Shown one piece after another: positions 1 through 8,460 of a DNA stretch of 45,565 nucleotides; position 1 is the stretch's first letter; the number at the start of each line of letters is the position of its first letter. Both the position numbers and the translations under genes were made by a program. This stretch comes from Acidimicrobiaceae bacterium (GTDB taxonomy: Bacteria > Actinomycetota > Acidimicrobiia > Acidimicrobiales > RAAP-2). Below the pieces are notes generated by a model. The model ran no database searches, was not told where the DNA came from, and saw only the letters and a list, made by a program, of their open reading frames with translations. Where the stretch lies: positions 1 through 45,565 of the forward strand of contig PKYA01000045.1 of assembly GCA_003133545.1 (NCBI GenBank), given 5' to 3'.

Positions 1-47
1 GTACGGGGCTTTGCAGGCCCCTGCCTAAACCACTCGGCCACGCCGCC
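1..47 (-). tRNA. tRNA-Cys (GCA), 3' part cut off by the window edge
   Basis: Read on the minus strand from position 47, the sequence gives a 7-nt acceptor half (GGCGGCG), a D-arm with GCCGAGTGG, and a 5-bp anticodon stem GGGGC/GCCCC closing the loop CTGCAAA, whose central GCA is the cysteine anticodon. The variable loop, T-arm and 3' acceptor strand lie outside the window. The call rests on the visible D-arm and anticodon arm. Confidence 0.85.
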
Positions 48-84
48 GTGACAGCAGGGCGGTCAGCCTAGTGGTCGGGGTCCG

Positions 85-294
85 CTACCTCCGGAAACGG
101 TGGACCAGCCAGATAACTCCGCCGACGAGGCCCACCACGACCGCCAGCTTCACGATGAAGAAGATGATGCCCACGATGCTGCTCAGGACCCAGAAGGCCA
201 CGAGGGCGGCGACCACTCCCACACCGACGACCGCGGCGCCGTGGCGCACGGTCAGCGGCTTCTTGGCTTCGCGCCTGCTTACCTCTTTACTCAC
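85..294 (-). CDS. Small two-helix membrane protein of unknown function
   Basis: From a GTG at 294 this encodes about 69 residues: a short basic N-terminus (VSKEVSRREAKK), then two hydrophobic stretches (about residues 19-37 and 38-60) and a basic end (HRFRR). The pattern is that of a small integral membrane protein with positive residues at both ends. A longer frame starts at ATG 336, but that would overlap the start of glnD on the other strand and add a Cys/Arg/Trp-rich segment, so the GTG is preferred. It is transcribed divergently from glnD. No family was recognised. Confidence 0.5.
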   Translation of the reverse strand: MSKEVSRREAKKPLTVRHGAAVVGVGVVAALVAFWVLSSIVGIIFFIVKLAVVVGLVGGVIWLVHRFRR

Positions 295-317
295 AGACCC
301 AATGCTACGTTCCCGCC

Positions 318-2675
318 ATGGCCCCCGACACGTCACTACGGGAACGGCGCCAGATCCTCCTCGCCCGCACCGATCTCCACGGTGACGCGTTCTGCTGGGC
401 CTTTGCCGCCGCGGCCGACGAGTGGCTCTCCGCCGTGGCGGCCCGCGCCGCCGGCGAAACCAATCGCCACCTGGCCCTTCTCGCCGTAGGGGGCTACGGC
501 AGGAGCTCGCTGTGCCCGTTCAGCGACCTCGATGTCGTCCTCGTCCACAAGGGCCATGGCGACATCCGGGCGGTGGCCGACGCCATCTGGTACCCCGTGT
601 GGGACGAGGGCGTGCACCTCGATCATTCGGTGCGCAGCCCGTCGGAGGTGCTCTCGGCCGCGGCCAACGACCCCCGCGTCGCCCTCGGCCTCCTCGATGC
701 GCGTCTGATCTGGGGCGACGCCAAGGTCGCGGACCCGCTGCTCGCGCGCGCCCGCGCCGCCTGGCGCCAATCGCTGGGCACGCGCTTCTTGCCGGCGCTG
801 GGGGCCCAGATGGCGCAACGCCACCGCACGGCGGGCGACGTGGCCTTCCTCCTCGAGCCGGATCTCAAGGAGAGCCACGGCGGCCTGCGCGACGTCAGCG
901 TCCTGCGCGCCATCTCGGTCTACGCGCCCCTGCTCGCCGACTATGCCGATCTCGCCTCGCTCGACGAGGCCACGTCGGTCCTCACCGAGGCGCGGGTCGA
1001 GTCGCACCGCATCGCCGGGCGCGAGCAGGACAAGCTCCTCCTCCAGGACCAGGATCAGATCGCCGCCGTCCTCGACTATGCCGACGCCGACGCCCTCATG
1101 GCCGCCGTGTCGGCGGCCGGCCGACAGATCGCCTGGGTCAGCGACGACGTCTGGCGCCGGCGCCGCCTCTGGGACCCCACCCCCGCTCCCCGCCGACGAC
1201 GCGGGCTCCGCCGCGCCGAGCAGAGCGCGCGCCCCGATGTCCCCGTCGACGTGGGCCCCGACATGATCGAGGTCGACGGCGAAGTGGCGCTGAGCCCCAC
1301 CGCAGCCGTCTCCGAGGACGCATCACTCGCCCTGCGGCTGGCTGCCACCGCGGCCGAGCGCGACCGGCCCATCGCCAAGGGCTCCCTGCACCGGCTGGCC
1401 GACCGCATGCCTCCCCCCGGCGATCCGTGGCCGCACGACGTGCGCGCTGCGCTGCTGCGCCTGCTGGGCGCCGGGCGCCCGGCCGTCGACAAGACGGAAT
1501 CGCTCGACCAGCACGGGCTCTTGGTCAGGATTTTGCCGGAGTGGGCCGCCGTGCGGAACAAGCCGCAACGCAACGCTTACCACACCTATACGGTCGATCG
1601 GCACCTGCTCGAGACGGCGGCGCTGGCCTCGGAGCTCACGGACCGGGTCGAACGACCCGATCTCTTGTTGATCGGCGCCCTGCTGCACGACATCGGCAAG
1701 GGCTATCCGGGTGATCACACCGAGGTGGGCATGGAAGTGGTGGGCCGGGTGGCGACCCGGATGGGCTTTCCTCCCGACGATGTCGAGACGCTGGTGGACC
1801 TGGTGCGCTACCACCTCCTTCTCCCCGACACCGCGACGCGCCGCGACCTCGATGACCCGACAACGGTCTCGAACGTCGCGCGCGCCGCCGGGAACCGGGT
1901 GACCCTGCACCTGCTCGGCGCGCTGACCGAGGCGGACAGCCGGGCCACCGGTCCCTCGGCCTGGGGGTCGTGGAAGGCGGGCCTGGTGGCCGAGCTCGTG
2001 GCGCGGGCCGACAGTGTGCTCGCCGGTGAGGCGGGACCGTACGGCCCCGCGCCGATCCCAGAGGCCTACGTCGCGCTGATGGAAGAGGTGCGCAGCAGCG
2101 GCCTCCCCTCGGTGTCCCTCGAACCTCCTCGCGTCGTCGTCGCCGCTCCCGACCGTCCAGGCCTCCTCTCGGCGGTCGCCGGGGCCCTGGCCCTCCACGG
2201 CCTGGACGTGCGGGCGGCCAACGTGACCGGCGCGGACGGCGTGGCCGTGGAGGTCTTCACCGTGGAGGTTGCCCGCGGCACCTGGCCCGACACGGCGCGA
2301 CTCCGGGAGGATCTGGCCCGGGTGCTGGCGGACCCGACGGCGCTCGCGGCGCGCTTGTCCGAGCGCGGTCGGGTCTACCCCGCCCGCCGGCGCTCGACCG
2401 CCCACGTGCTCGGCACCGACGTGCGGGTGGACAACGAGGCATCGGCGAGTGCCACCGTGCTCGAGGTGCGGGCGCCCGACGAGGTGGGTCTGTTGCATCG
2501 CGTCACCCGCGCCCTGTTCGAGGCCGAGCTCGACGTCGTCTCCGCCCGCGTCTCCACTCTCGGCGAGTTCGTGGTCGACGCGTTCTACGTGCGCGAGGCC
2601 GTCGGCGACAAGGTCACCGACCCGGGTCGGCTCGAACAGGTCACCGAGGCAATTCTTGCCGCCCTGCCGGCGTGA
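318..2675 (+). CDS. glnD: Bifunctional [protein-PII] uridylyltransferase/uridylyl-removing enzyme GlnD
   Basis: GlnD senses glutamine and modifies the PII signalling protein in nitrogen regulation. In many actinobacteria the enzyme acts as an adenylyltransferase, and sequence alone does not settle which nucleotide is used. Visible domains in order: a nucleotidyltransferase motif GGYGRSSLCPFSDLD (residues 58-72, metal-binding D70 and D72); a middle helical region; an HD domain with LLHDIGKG (H457, D458) for removal of the nucleotide; and two C-terminal ACT domains starting near residues 606 and 714, each with a D-x-x-G-L-L signature. Length 785 aa is slightly below the roughly 890 aa of E. coli GlnD. 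No glnB or amt is in the window; they may lie upstream. Start ATG 318. Confidence 0.93.
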   Translation: MAPDTSLRERRQILLARTDLHGDAFCWAFAAAADEWLSAVAARAAGETNRHLALLAVGGYGRSSLCPFSDLDVVLVHKGHGDIRAVADAIWYPVWDEGVHLDHSVRSPSEVLSAAANDPRVALGLLDARLIWGDAKVADPLLARARAAWRQSLGTRFLPALGAQMAQRHRTAGDVAFLLEPDLKESHGGLRDVSVLRAISVYAPLLADYADLASLDEATSVLTEARVESHRIAGREQDKLLLQDQDQIAAVLDYADADALMAAVSAAGRQIAWVSDDVWRRRRLWDPTPAPRRRRGLRRAEQSARPDVPVDVGPDMIEVDGEVALSPTAAVSEDASLALRLAATAAERDRPIAKGSLHRLADRMPPPGDPWPHDVRAALLRLLGAGRPAVDKTESLDQHGLLVRILPEWAAVRNKPQRNAYHTYTVDRHLLETAALASELTDRVERPDLLLIGALLHDIGKGYPGDHTEVGMEVVGRVATRMGFPPDDVETLVDLVRYHLLLPDTATRRDLDDPTTVSNVARAAGNRVTLHLLGALTEADSRATGPSAWGSWKAGLVAELVARADSVLAGEAGPYGPAPIPEAYVALMEEVRSSGLPSVSLEPPRVVVAAPDRPGLLSAVAGALALHGLDVRAANVTGADGVAVEVFTVEVARGTWPDTARLREDLARVLADPTALAARLSERGRVYPARRRSTAHVLGTDVRVDNEASASATVLEVRAPDEVGLLHRVTRALFEAELDVVSARVSTLGEFVVDAFYVREAVGDKVTDPGRLEQVTEAILAALPA

Positions 2676-2708
2676 GGGCGCGAATGCACTGGTAGAATTC
2701 CCGTTGCC

Positions 2709-3842
2709 ATGGCCCCTGGGAAGCACTCGCGCAGGCACGAACGCACCGGCGCGCGCCTGTGGCTGATGGTGGGTGCCATCGCCGTGGCGGTGGCCGCGGT
2801 GGCCGTCGGAGTCGCCCTGATCCCCCATCCCCCGTCCGCACCGGCAGCAGCGACCACGGCGGCGCCCCCCGCTCCCTTGACTGTGGTCAGCACCGCGCCG
2901 GTGGGCAGCAACGTCGACAGCGGCGCCACCATCTCGGTCGAGTTCTCCACCGACCTGGCGACGGGCAGCCCCATGCCGACGCTGTCGCCGGCCGTGGCCG
3001 GCCGGTGGGCGGTGCTCTCCCCCACGCTGCTGCAGTATCAAGCCAGCGCGCCCCTCGTCCCCGGCTCGGTGGAGACCATAACGGTGCCGGGCGGGAATGA
3101 CGGCGCTGCGGGCGCCCGCGGCCAGCGCATGGCCAACCCCTTCACCACCTCGTTCACTGTCGCCCAGGGTTCGACGTTGCGCCTGCAGCAGATGTTGGCC
3201 GAGCTCGGCTACCTCCCCGTCAACTTCACGGCGGCCGCACCCCTTACCGCACCGACCCAGGAGGGCACCCCCCAGATCGGCACCTTCACCTGGCGCTGGG
3301 CCAACGAGCCGGCCTCCCTGACCTCGTTGTGGACACCGGGCTCCTACAACGTGATCACCAAGGGCGCCGTGATGAATTTCGAGTCGCAGCACAATCTCAC
3401 GGTCGACGGCCTCGCCGGCCCGGGCGTGTGGAGCGCCCTGCTCGCCGCGCTGGCGAACGGGCAGGGCAACGCGTTGCCCTACGGCTACGTCTACGTCAAC
3501 AAGGCGTTGCCCGAATCCGTGACCGTGTACCAGAACGGCGTCCAGGCGTACGAGACAGTGGCCAACACCGGCGTGGATGCTGCCCCCACGGCGGACGGGA
3601 CCTTTCCGGTCTACGCCCGCTACACGGTGACCACCATGAGCGGCACCAACCCCGACGGCTCCAAGTACGTGGACCCGGGGATCCGCTGGGTCAGCTATTT
3701 CAACGGAGGCGACGCCCTGCACGGATTCCCGCGTGGCTCCTACGGGTTTCCCCAGAGTGACGGCTGCGTCGAGATGCCCATTTCCAATGCCGCCGTGGTC
3801 TTCCCCCTCACGCCGCTCGGAACGCTGGTCACCGTCTCTTAG
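2709..3842 (+). CDS. Membrane-anchored L,D-transpeptidase (YkuD) with peptidoglycan-binding domain
   Basis: L,D-transpeptidases form 3-3 cross-links between DAP residues in peptidoglycan on the outer face of the membrane. The 377-aa protein has a basic N-terminus, a signal-anchor helix (residues 20-40), an Ala/Pro/Thr linker, an Ig-like region (about 55-120), a peptidoglycan-binding-type helical region (about 150-260, LQQMLAELGYLP and later VDGLAGPGVWSALLAAL) and a C-terminal YkuD domain. The catalytic block shows H338 (LHGFPRG) and nucleophile C353 in SDGCVEM, matching the family H-x-G...S-x-G-C motif. A TAGAAT hexamer at 2693-2698 lies 10 nt before the ATG, a possible -10 box of a nearly leaderless gene. 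It precedes a sortase, so the pair looks like a cell-surface module. Confidence 0.88.
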   Translation: MAPGKHSRRHERTGARLWLMVGAIAVAVAAVAVGVALIPHPPSAPAAATTAAPPAPLTVVSTAPVGSNVDSGATISVEFSTDLATGSPMPTLSPAVAGRWAVLSPTLLQYQASAPLVPGSVETITVPGGNDGAAGARGQRMANPFTTSFTVAQGSTLRLQQMLAELGYLPVNFTAAAPLTAPTQEGTPQIGTFTWRWANEPASLTSLWTPGSYNVITKGAVMNFESQHNLTVDGLAGPGVWSALLAALANGQGNALPYGYVYVNKALPESVTVYQNGVQAYETVANTGVDAAPTADGTFPVYARYTVTTMSGTNPDGSKYVDPGIRWVSYFNGGDALHGFPRGSYGFPQSDGCVEMPISNAAVVFPLTPLGTLVTVS

Positions 3843-3905
3843 TCGGCCCCGACGCGGGGGCATGCCCAGGGGCCGGGTGGGGGCGGGCCCTATCCTCTTG
3901 CCATA

Positions 3906-4853
3906 GTGCTACTGCGAGTCCTCGGCGTCATCGGCAGAGTCCTGATCGGGGCGGGGATCGTTCTCCTCCTCTTCGTGGCCTACCTCATCTGGGGAACGTC
4001 CCTCCAGCAGGCCCACACCCAGAACGTCCTGCGCAACACCTTGGTGCACAAGGCCCAGAGCAAGGTCGTCGCCAATGCCCTGTCCCAGGCGGCCACGCTC
4101 GACAAGCTCCCCACCGGTCCCCCGGTCGTCGCCCCCACCACGGCGGCACCGCCCGAGGGCTCGCCAGTCGGCGAAATTCGCATCCCCGTCATCGGGATCG
4201 ATCAGGTGATCGTCGCCGGCACCCAGACACAGGACCTGCGCCAGGGTCCGGGCCACTACACGGGTACCCCCTTGCCGGGGCAGGCCGGCAACGTCGGCGT
4301 GGCGGGTCACCGCACCACCTACGGACACCCGTTCTACAACCTCAACGAGGTCAAGGCGGGTGACCCCATCGTCCTCACGACGGTCCAGGGGGTGTTCGTC
4401 TACGACGCCACGACGAGCGACGTGGTCTCGCCCTCGGACGGTTCCATCCTGGCCGACACGCCCGGCGCCTGGGTGACGTTGACGACGTGCAACCCGCGCT
4501 TCAGCGCCTCCTCCCGCCTGGTGGTGAAAGCCAAGCTGGTCCACTCGGAGCTCTTCGCCAACGCACCGGCGCCCAAGCCCACGCCCGGAGCGACGCACCA
4601 CGACACGCACGCCAAGGGCAAGGGTGCCGCCCCGACGTCGAGTGGCGCACTGGCCGGCAACTCCAACGGGCAGCTGCTCGATGCCGTCCTGTGGGGCCTC
4701 GCGCTGGCGGCCTTCGGCACCGTGGTGCTGCTCGGTGCCCACCGCTACCGTCGGCGTCGTTGGTTCATCCGCGGCGGCGGCGTCCTCGTGTCGCTGGTCC
4801 TCTTGTACTTCTTCTTCGCGGCGATCGCGCCCCTGCTGCCCGCCAGCATGTAA
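3906..4853 (+). CDS. Class E-like sortase with C-terminal membrane helices
   Basis: Sortases cleave a sorting motif in exported proteins and attach them to the peptidoglycan cross-bridge. This 315-aa protein starts at GTG 3906 and has an N-terminal membrane helix (about 8-28), a linker, then the sortase beta-barrel: IRIPVIGIDQVIV (start about residue 91), catalytic His135 in GHRTTYGHPF, nucleophile Cys195 in TLTTCNPRFS, and Arg204 in SSRLVV. These three residues are the family catalytic triad. After a His/Lys/Ala-rich linker there are two more hydrophobic stretches (about 252-272 and 288-310). The layout resembles actinobacterial class E (SrtE) enzymes. No LPXTG/LAXTG substrate is seen in the window. 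A TATCCT at 3891-3896 is 9 nt before the start. Confidence 0.88.
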   Translation: MLLRVLGVIGRVLIGAGIVLLLFVAYLIWGTSLQQAHTQNVLRNTLVHKAQSKVVANALSQAATLDKLPTGPPVVAPTTAAPPEGSPVGEIRIPVIGIDQVIVAGTQTQDLRQGPGHYTGTPLPGQAGNVGVAGHRTTYGHPFYNLNEVKAGDPIVLTTVQGVFVYDATTSDVVSPSDGSILADTPGAWVTLTTCNPRFSASSRLVVKAKLVHSELFANAPAPKPTPGATHHDTHAKGKGAAPTSSGALAGNSNGQLLDAVLWGLALAAFGTVVLLGAHRYRRRRWFIRGGGVLVSLVLLYFFFAAIAPLLPASM

Positions 4854-4857
4854 CCCG

Positions 4858-6027
4858 TTGCCCGCGCTCTCACTGCCCGGCCGGTTCCGCCTCTTCGCGC
4901 GAGGCGCGGCCCGCGACGGCTCGACGACGTACGACACCATCTGCCGGGGCGTCGCCGACGATCCCGACGTGCTGGCGCTGATCAACGAGGCACCGGTGAC
5001 CCAGCGGCGACCCAACCTGTTGCTGGCCGCCGTCCACTATCTCCTCCTCGGCGGCGTGCGCCACCCACTGGCGGCCCACTACGACACGGTGCGTTCGGTC
5101 CTCGGGGAAACTGCGCCGCCGGATCCGGCGCCCCGACGCGACGTCGTCGCCGACTTCAAAGACTTCTGCCTCGATCACCGGGCCGCGCTCCTCGCCCTCA
5201 TCGCCGTGCGCAGCACGCAGACCAACGAGGTCGGCCGCTGCAGCGCCCTCCTCCCCGCCCTCAACACCGTCGCCGCCGCCTACCCCGACGGGCAACCTCT
5301 CTCGCTGCTGGACCTCGGCACGTCGGCCGGGCTCAACCTGCTCTTCGACTCCTACTCGTACACGTACCGCCCGCGCGACGGCGGGGACGTCCTCCACGCC
5401 GGCGACGCCGGGGGCGACGTGCACCTCGACTGCACGGTACGGGGGGAGTTCGGCGCGCTGCCCCCTCTGTCGCTGCCCCGGGTGGCCACGCGCACCGGGA
5501 TCGACGCCGCGCCGATCGACGCCAAGTCCCCCGACGGGGCCCGCTGGCTGCTGGCCTGCCTGTGGCCGGACCACATGCGCCGCTTCACTCGATTGCGCGC
5601 CGCACTGGCCGTGGCGCGGACCGCGGAACATCCGCCGCTGATCCACCGCGGAGACATCGTCGATGACCTGCCGCGGGTCGTGGAAGGACTCGGGGCGGAC
5701 GACGTGCTCGTCGTGTTCCACTCGTGGGTGGCGGCCTACCTCAGCCCGACCCGTCAGGCCCAACTGGTCGACACCGTGCGGGCGCTGGCCCGGTCGCGAC
5801 CCCTGCACTACCTCTACGCCGAGGCACCGGCGGAGACCCCGGGGCTCCCCACCCCGCCTTCCCCGTCACCGCGCCCCACGTCGCACCTCGCCACGGCGCT
5901 CGTCCTGGTGCCCCACGACGGCACGCCGCCGATCCGCCTGGCCGACATGCACCATCACGGCAACTGGCTGCAGTGGTGGGCTACTCCGAGGGGCCCCACG
6001 GGGCATCGCGGCGGGCCGGCACCCTGA
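4858..6027 (+). CDS. DUF2332 family protein
   Basis: This 389-aa protein belongs to the DUF2332 family, widespread in actinobacteria and of unknown function. Family hallmarks visible here are the N-terminal FRLFARG followed by a helical segment with PNLLLAAVHYLLLGG (about residues 52-66), the segment LDLGTSAGLNLLFD in the middle (glycine-rich, resembling a Rossmann/methyltransferase loop), VVFHSWVAAYL, and a C-terminal LADMHHHGNWLQW. The TTG at 4858 is chosen because the open frame further upstream lies inside the sortase gene, and it sits 4 nt after the sortase stop, suggesting co-transcription. Its 3' end overlaps the convergent dinB by 47 bp. The methyltransferase-like glycine loop is my reading only. 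Confidence 0.8.
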   Translation: MPALSLPGRFRLFARGAARDGSTTYDTICRGVADDPDVLALINEAPVTQRRPNLLLAAVHYLLLGGVRHPLAAHYDTVRSVLGETAPPDPAPRRDVVADFKDFCLDHRAALLALIAVRSTQTNEVGRCSALLPALNTVAAAYPDGQPLSLLDLGTSAGLNLLFDSYSYTYRPRDGGDVLHAGDAGGDVHLDCTVRGEFGALPPLSLPRVATRTGIDAAPIDAKSPDGARWLLACLWPDHMRRFTRLRAALAVARTAEHPPLIHRGDIVDDLPRVVEGLGADDVLVVFHSWVAAYLSPTRQAQLVDTVRALARSRPLHYLYAEAPAETPGLPTPPSPSPRPTSHLATALVLVPHDGTPPIRLADMHHHGNWLQWWATPRGPTGHRGGPAP

Positions 6028-7288
6028 CACCCTCGTCTGTGACCATGGCGGCCGACCCCACCGCGGTGCGGCCGAACCGGGTCCGGATGGCATCGACGGC
6101 GGCGGTGGCGTCCTGCCATGACTGTTCAATGGACGTGGCACTCTGCGCGCCCTCGGGACGCCCGTCACCGAGGTCGAAGGACAGCTGCTCGCCGCCCCCG
6201 GCGACCAATCCGGAGGCGCTCACACCGAGGAGCCGGATACCGTCCCCGGGATCCACCCCGGCCAGGAGTGCCGCGGCGACCTGCCCGATCGCCCCACCGG
6301 TGGTGATCGCCCGGTCCAAGGTGTGCGCCCGGGTCTGCAGGGAGAGGTCGCGGAACTTCACCTTGACCGTGACCGTGCGGGCGGCGCTCGAGGTGCCCCG
6401 CAACATGGTCGCAACCGACTCGGCCATGCGGAGCACGTGCCCCTCGAGCTCGACAGGGTCCACCAAGTCCTGGCTGAACGTCTCCTCGTGGCCGATCGAC
6501 TTGGCGGCGCGGTCGGGCGTGACCGGGCTGGGGTCCTCGCCCCGCGCCAGCGCCGCCAGATGGAGTCCGCTGGCACGCCCCAGCCTGCGGACCAGCGTGT
6601 CCTCGGGGATCGCTGCCAGGTCACCCACCGTGCGCACCCCGAGCCCGTGCAGGCGGGTGGCGGTGGCGGGGCCGACGCCCCACAGCGCCTCGACGCGATG
6701 GCCGTGCAGGAACGCCTTCTCGACGGCGGGCTCAATGAGGACCACGCCGGGACCGGGGTCCAACCCGCTGCGGTCGGCTCGGGGTTTCGCCGCCCGCGAG
6801 GCGAGTTTGGCGATCATTTTGGAGCGGCCGATGCCCACGGCACAGCCCAGCGAGAGATCAGACCGTACGCGGTCCCGCAGGGCGTGGGCGATGGCCGCAG
6901 GGGGTCCCAGCAGCCGGACTGCGCCGGCCACGTCGAGGAACGCCTCGTCGAGACCGATCGGCTCGACCATCGGGGTGATGTCGGCCAGTATCCTGTGCAG
7001 CTGCCCGCTGATCTCGGCGTAGCGGCTGTGCCGCCCCGGGAGGAAGACGGCCTCGGGGCACAGCTGGCGCGCCCGCATTGACGGCATGGCCGAATGCACG
7101 CCGAAGGCCCGGGCCTCGTAGGTGCACGACGCCACCACGCCACGCGCCCCGCTGCCGCCCACTATCACGGGCAGGCCCGCCAGCGACGGGTCGTCGAGGA
7201 CCTCGACGGAGGCGAAGAAGGCGTCCATGTCCACGTGCAAGACGGTCGGGAGGCGCACGGCGGTGGAGGTGGCGGTCAGCTCACCCAC
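5981..7288 (-). CDS. dinB: DNA polymerase IV (Y-family translesion polymerase)
   Basis: DinB replicates past damaged bases with low fidelity. The 435-aa sequence shows the catalytic N-terminal block HVDMDAFFASVE (D20, D22), the second metal site GLDEAFLDV (about residues 113-121), a helix-hairpin-helix region (VEALWGVGPATATRLHGLGV) and a little-finger domain. QLSFDL at residues 368-373 matches the beta-clamp-binding motif of Pol IV enzymes, so the protein looks complete and active. It starts at GTG 7288, overlapping the end of the deacetylase gene by 8 bp, and is the last gene of an operon led by a triple-LexA-box promoter. SOS induction is therefore expected. The 62 residues after the clamp motif are longer than usual and of unknown role. 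Confidence 0.93.
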   Translation of the reverse strand: MGELTATSTAVRLPTVLHVDMDAFFASVEVLDDPSLAGLPVIVGGSGARGVVASCTYEARAFGVHSAMPSMRARQLCPEAVFLPGRHSRYAEISGQLHRILADITPMVEPIGLDEAFLDVAGAVRLLGPPAAIAHALRDRVRSDLSLGCAVGIGRSKMIAKLASRAAKPRADRSGLDPGPGVVLIEPAVEKAFLHGHRVEALWGVGPATATRLHGLGVRTVGDLAAIPEDTLVRRLGRASGLHLAALARGEDPSPVTPDRAAKSIGHEETFSQDLVDPVELEGHVLRMAESVATMLRGTSSAARTVTVKVKFRDLSLQTRAHTLDRAITTGGAIGQVAAALLAGVDPGDGIRLLGVSASGLVAGGGEQLSFDLGDGRPEGAQSATSIEQSWQDATAAVDAIRTRFGRTAVGSAAMVTDEGVRVPARRDAPWGPSE

Positions 7289-7982
7289 GGAGGGTCAACC
7301 GGCGAAAACCTTCGGCGAACCCTGCGCCAGCGCGCCGGCCCTCCTCCTCGGCCCGAAGCCGGACGGCCTCACCGGCCCACCCGCCGGGCTCGGCGAATTG
7401 CGTGCGGTGACACTCCACGGCAGCGGCTTTGCAGGCAATGGTGTCCGTCACGTCGACCCATTCGTCAGGTTCGAGCGTCCCCGACAAGAGCACGGTCGAC
7501 ACCTGGTGCGCCGGACCAGCCGAGGGGAAGTACAGCGGGAGCGCGGCAGCGGGCGCCACCGCATCGAGCAGGGCGGCACCGGCGATGCGATGGTCCCGAT
7601 GATTGAAGTACTCGCGGCCGAAGAACATAGCCGTCGGGTCGTGGCCGCACACCACGTCTGGGCGCAACCGCCGCACCGCTTCGACGAGCGCGTAGCGGAG
7701 CGCCTCGGAGTCGAGCAGCTCCCCGTCGGGATAGCCGAGGTTGGTGACACTCTTGAGCCCGATGAGCGCCGACGACTCCGCCAACTCGGCGGCCCGGACG
7801 GCGACCAACTCCTCGGGCTCGGCCGCGGGATCGAAGGTCCCTTTCCCTCCGTCGGTACACACGACGAGGTGCACCGCCGTTCCCGCCCTGGCCCAGCGGG
7901 CCAGTGTTCCGCCGCAGGCCACGTCGGCGTCGTCCGGGTGGGCGTACACCGCGAGGGCCACCTCGGGGATGCCGTCCATCAC
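7281..7982 (-). CDS. PIG-L/LmbE family deacetylase (MshB/Mca-like fold)
   Basis: PIG-L family zinc enzymes remove N-acetyl groups from GlcNAc-type sugars; actinobacterial members include MshB and Mca of mycothiol metabolism. The 233-aa protein has the signature AHPDDADVACGG (H15, D17, D18) and the second zinc-site segment NHRDHRIAG (H128, D130, H131), with an intervening NLGYPDGEL typical of the family. The substrate cannot be read from sequence. It is shorter than MshB/Mca (about 290 aa). It starts at GTG 7982 (or ATG 7979), overlapping the nrdR stop by 4 bp, and overlaps dinB by 8 bp, so it lies inside an SOS-type operon. That location is unusual for the family. Confidence 0.85.
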   Translation of the reverse strand: MMDGIPEVALAVYAHPDDADVACGGTLARWARAGTAVHLVVCTDGGKGTFDPAAEPEELVAVRAAELAESSALIGLKSVTNLGYPDGELLDSEALRYALVEAVRRLRPDVVCGHDPTAMFFGREYFNHRDHRIAGAALLDAVAPAAALPLYFPSAGPAHQVSTVLLSGTLEPDEWVDVTDTIACKAAAVECHRTQFAEPGGWAGEAVRLRAEEEGRRAGAGFAEGFRRLTLRG

Positions 7983-8458
7983 CGCCGTTTGGGCTCCGTC
8001 GTCTTGGTGAGAAGGCCGACCTCGCGTTGGAAGTCACCGGCCTCTTCGAATCCTTTGTAGACACTGGCGAAGCGGAGATAGGCCACATCGTCGAGCGCCT
8101 GCAGGCGCTCGAGCACGGCCACGCCCACCTCCTGGCTGCTCGGCTCCGCCGAGGCACCGCGGAGGGAGTCCTCGACCGACTGGGCGAGCTCTTCCATTTC
8201 GGCGTCGCTCACAGGGCGGTTCTTGCATGCCGCCCGCACACCGGCCACGACCTTGGCCCGGTCGAAGGGCTCCCGCAATCCCGTCCTTTTCACCACCCAG
8301 AGCGGCACTTCTTCCACCCGCTCGAACGTGGTGAACCGGCGCCCGCAGCCAAGACACTCCCGGCGACGTCGGATGGCACCCCCTTCCTCGGCCAGACGCG
8401 AGTCGACGACCCGATCATCATCGACGGCGCACCATGGACATCGCACACCGCCGACCAT
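7979..8458 (-). CDS. nrdR: Transcriptional repressor NrdR of ribonucleotide reductase genes
   Basis: NrdR binds NrdR boxes upstream of ribonucleotide reductase operons and represses them according to its ATP/dATP loading. The 159-aa protein has an N-terminal zinc ribbon (C7-x2-C10 and C35-x2-C38, with VVDSR between) and an ATP-cone domain from about residue 47 (VVKRTGLREPFDRAKV...VAYLRFASVYKGF). Length is typical. It lies 2 bp downstream of the LysM gene stop and overlaps the deacetylase by 4 bp. The LysM-nrdR neighbourhood next to lexA is conserved in mycobacteria (Rv2719c-Rv2718c-lexA), which supports the call and suggests the repressor is co-expressed with SOS genes. Confidence 0.95.
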   Translation of the reverse strand: MVGGVRCPWCAVDDDRVVDSRLAEEGGAIRRRRECLGCGRRFTTFERVEEVPLWVVKRTGLREPFDRAKVVAGVRAACKNRPVSDAEMEELAQSVEDSLRGASAEPSSQEVGVAVLERLQALDDVAYLRFASVYKGFEEAGDFQREVGLLTKTTEPKRR

Positions 8459-8460
8459 AG

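Noticed and set aside
1323..3863. 846-residue minus-strand frame opposite glnD and the L,D-transpeptidase gene
   Set aside because: Arg/Gly/His-rich antisense shadow typical of GC-rich DNA; both plus-strand genes have complete conserved domains.
4624..4857. Upstream extension of the DUF2332 protein
   Set aside because: It overlaps the sortase membrane segment out of frame and adds a Ser/Arg-rich stretch; the TTG at 4858 just after the sortase stop fits better.
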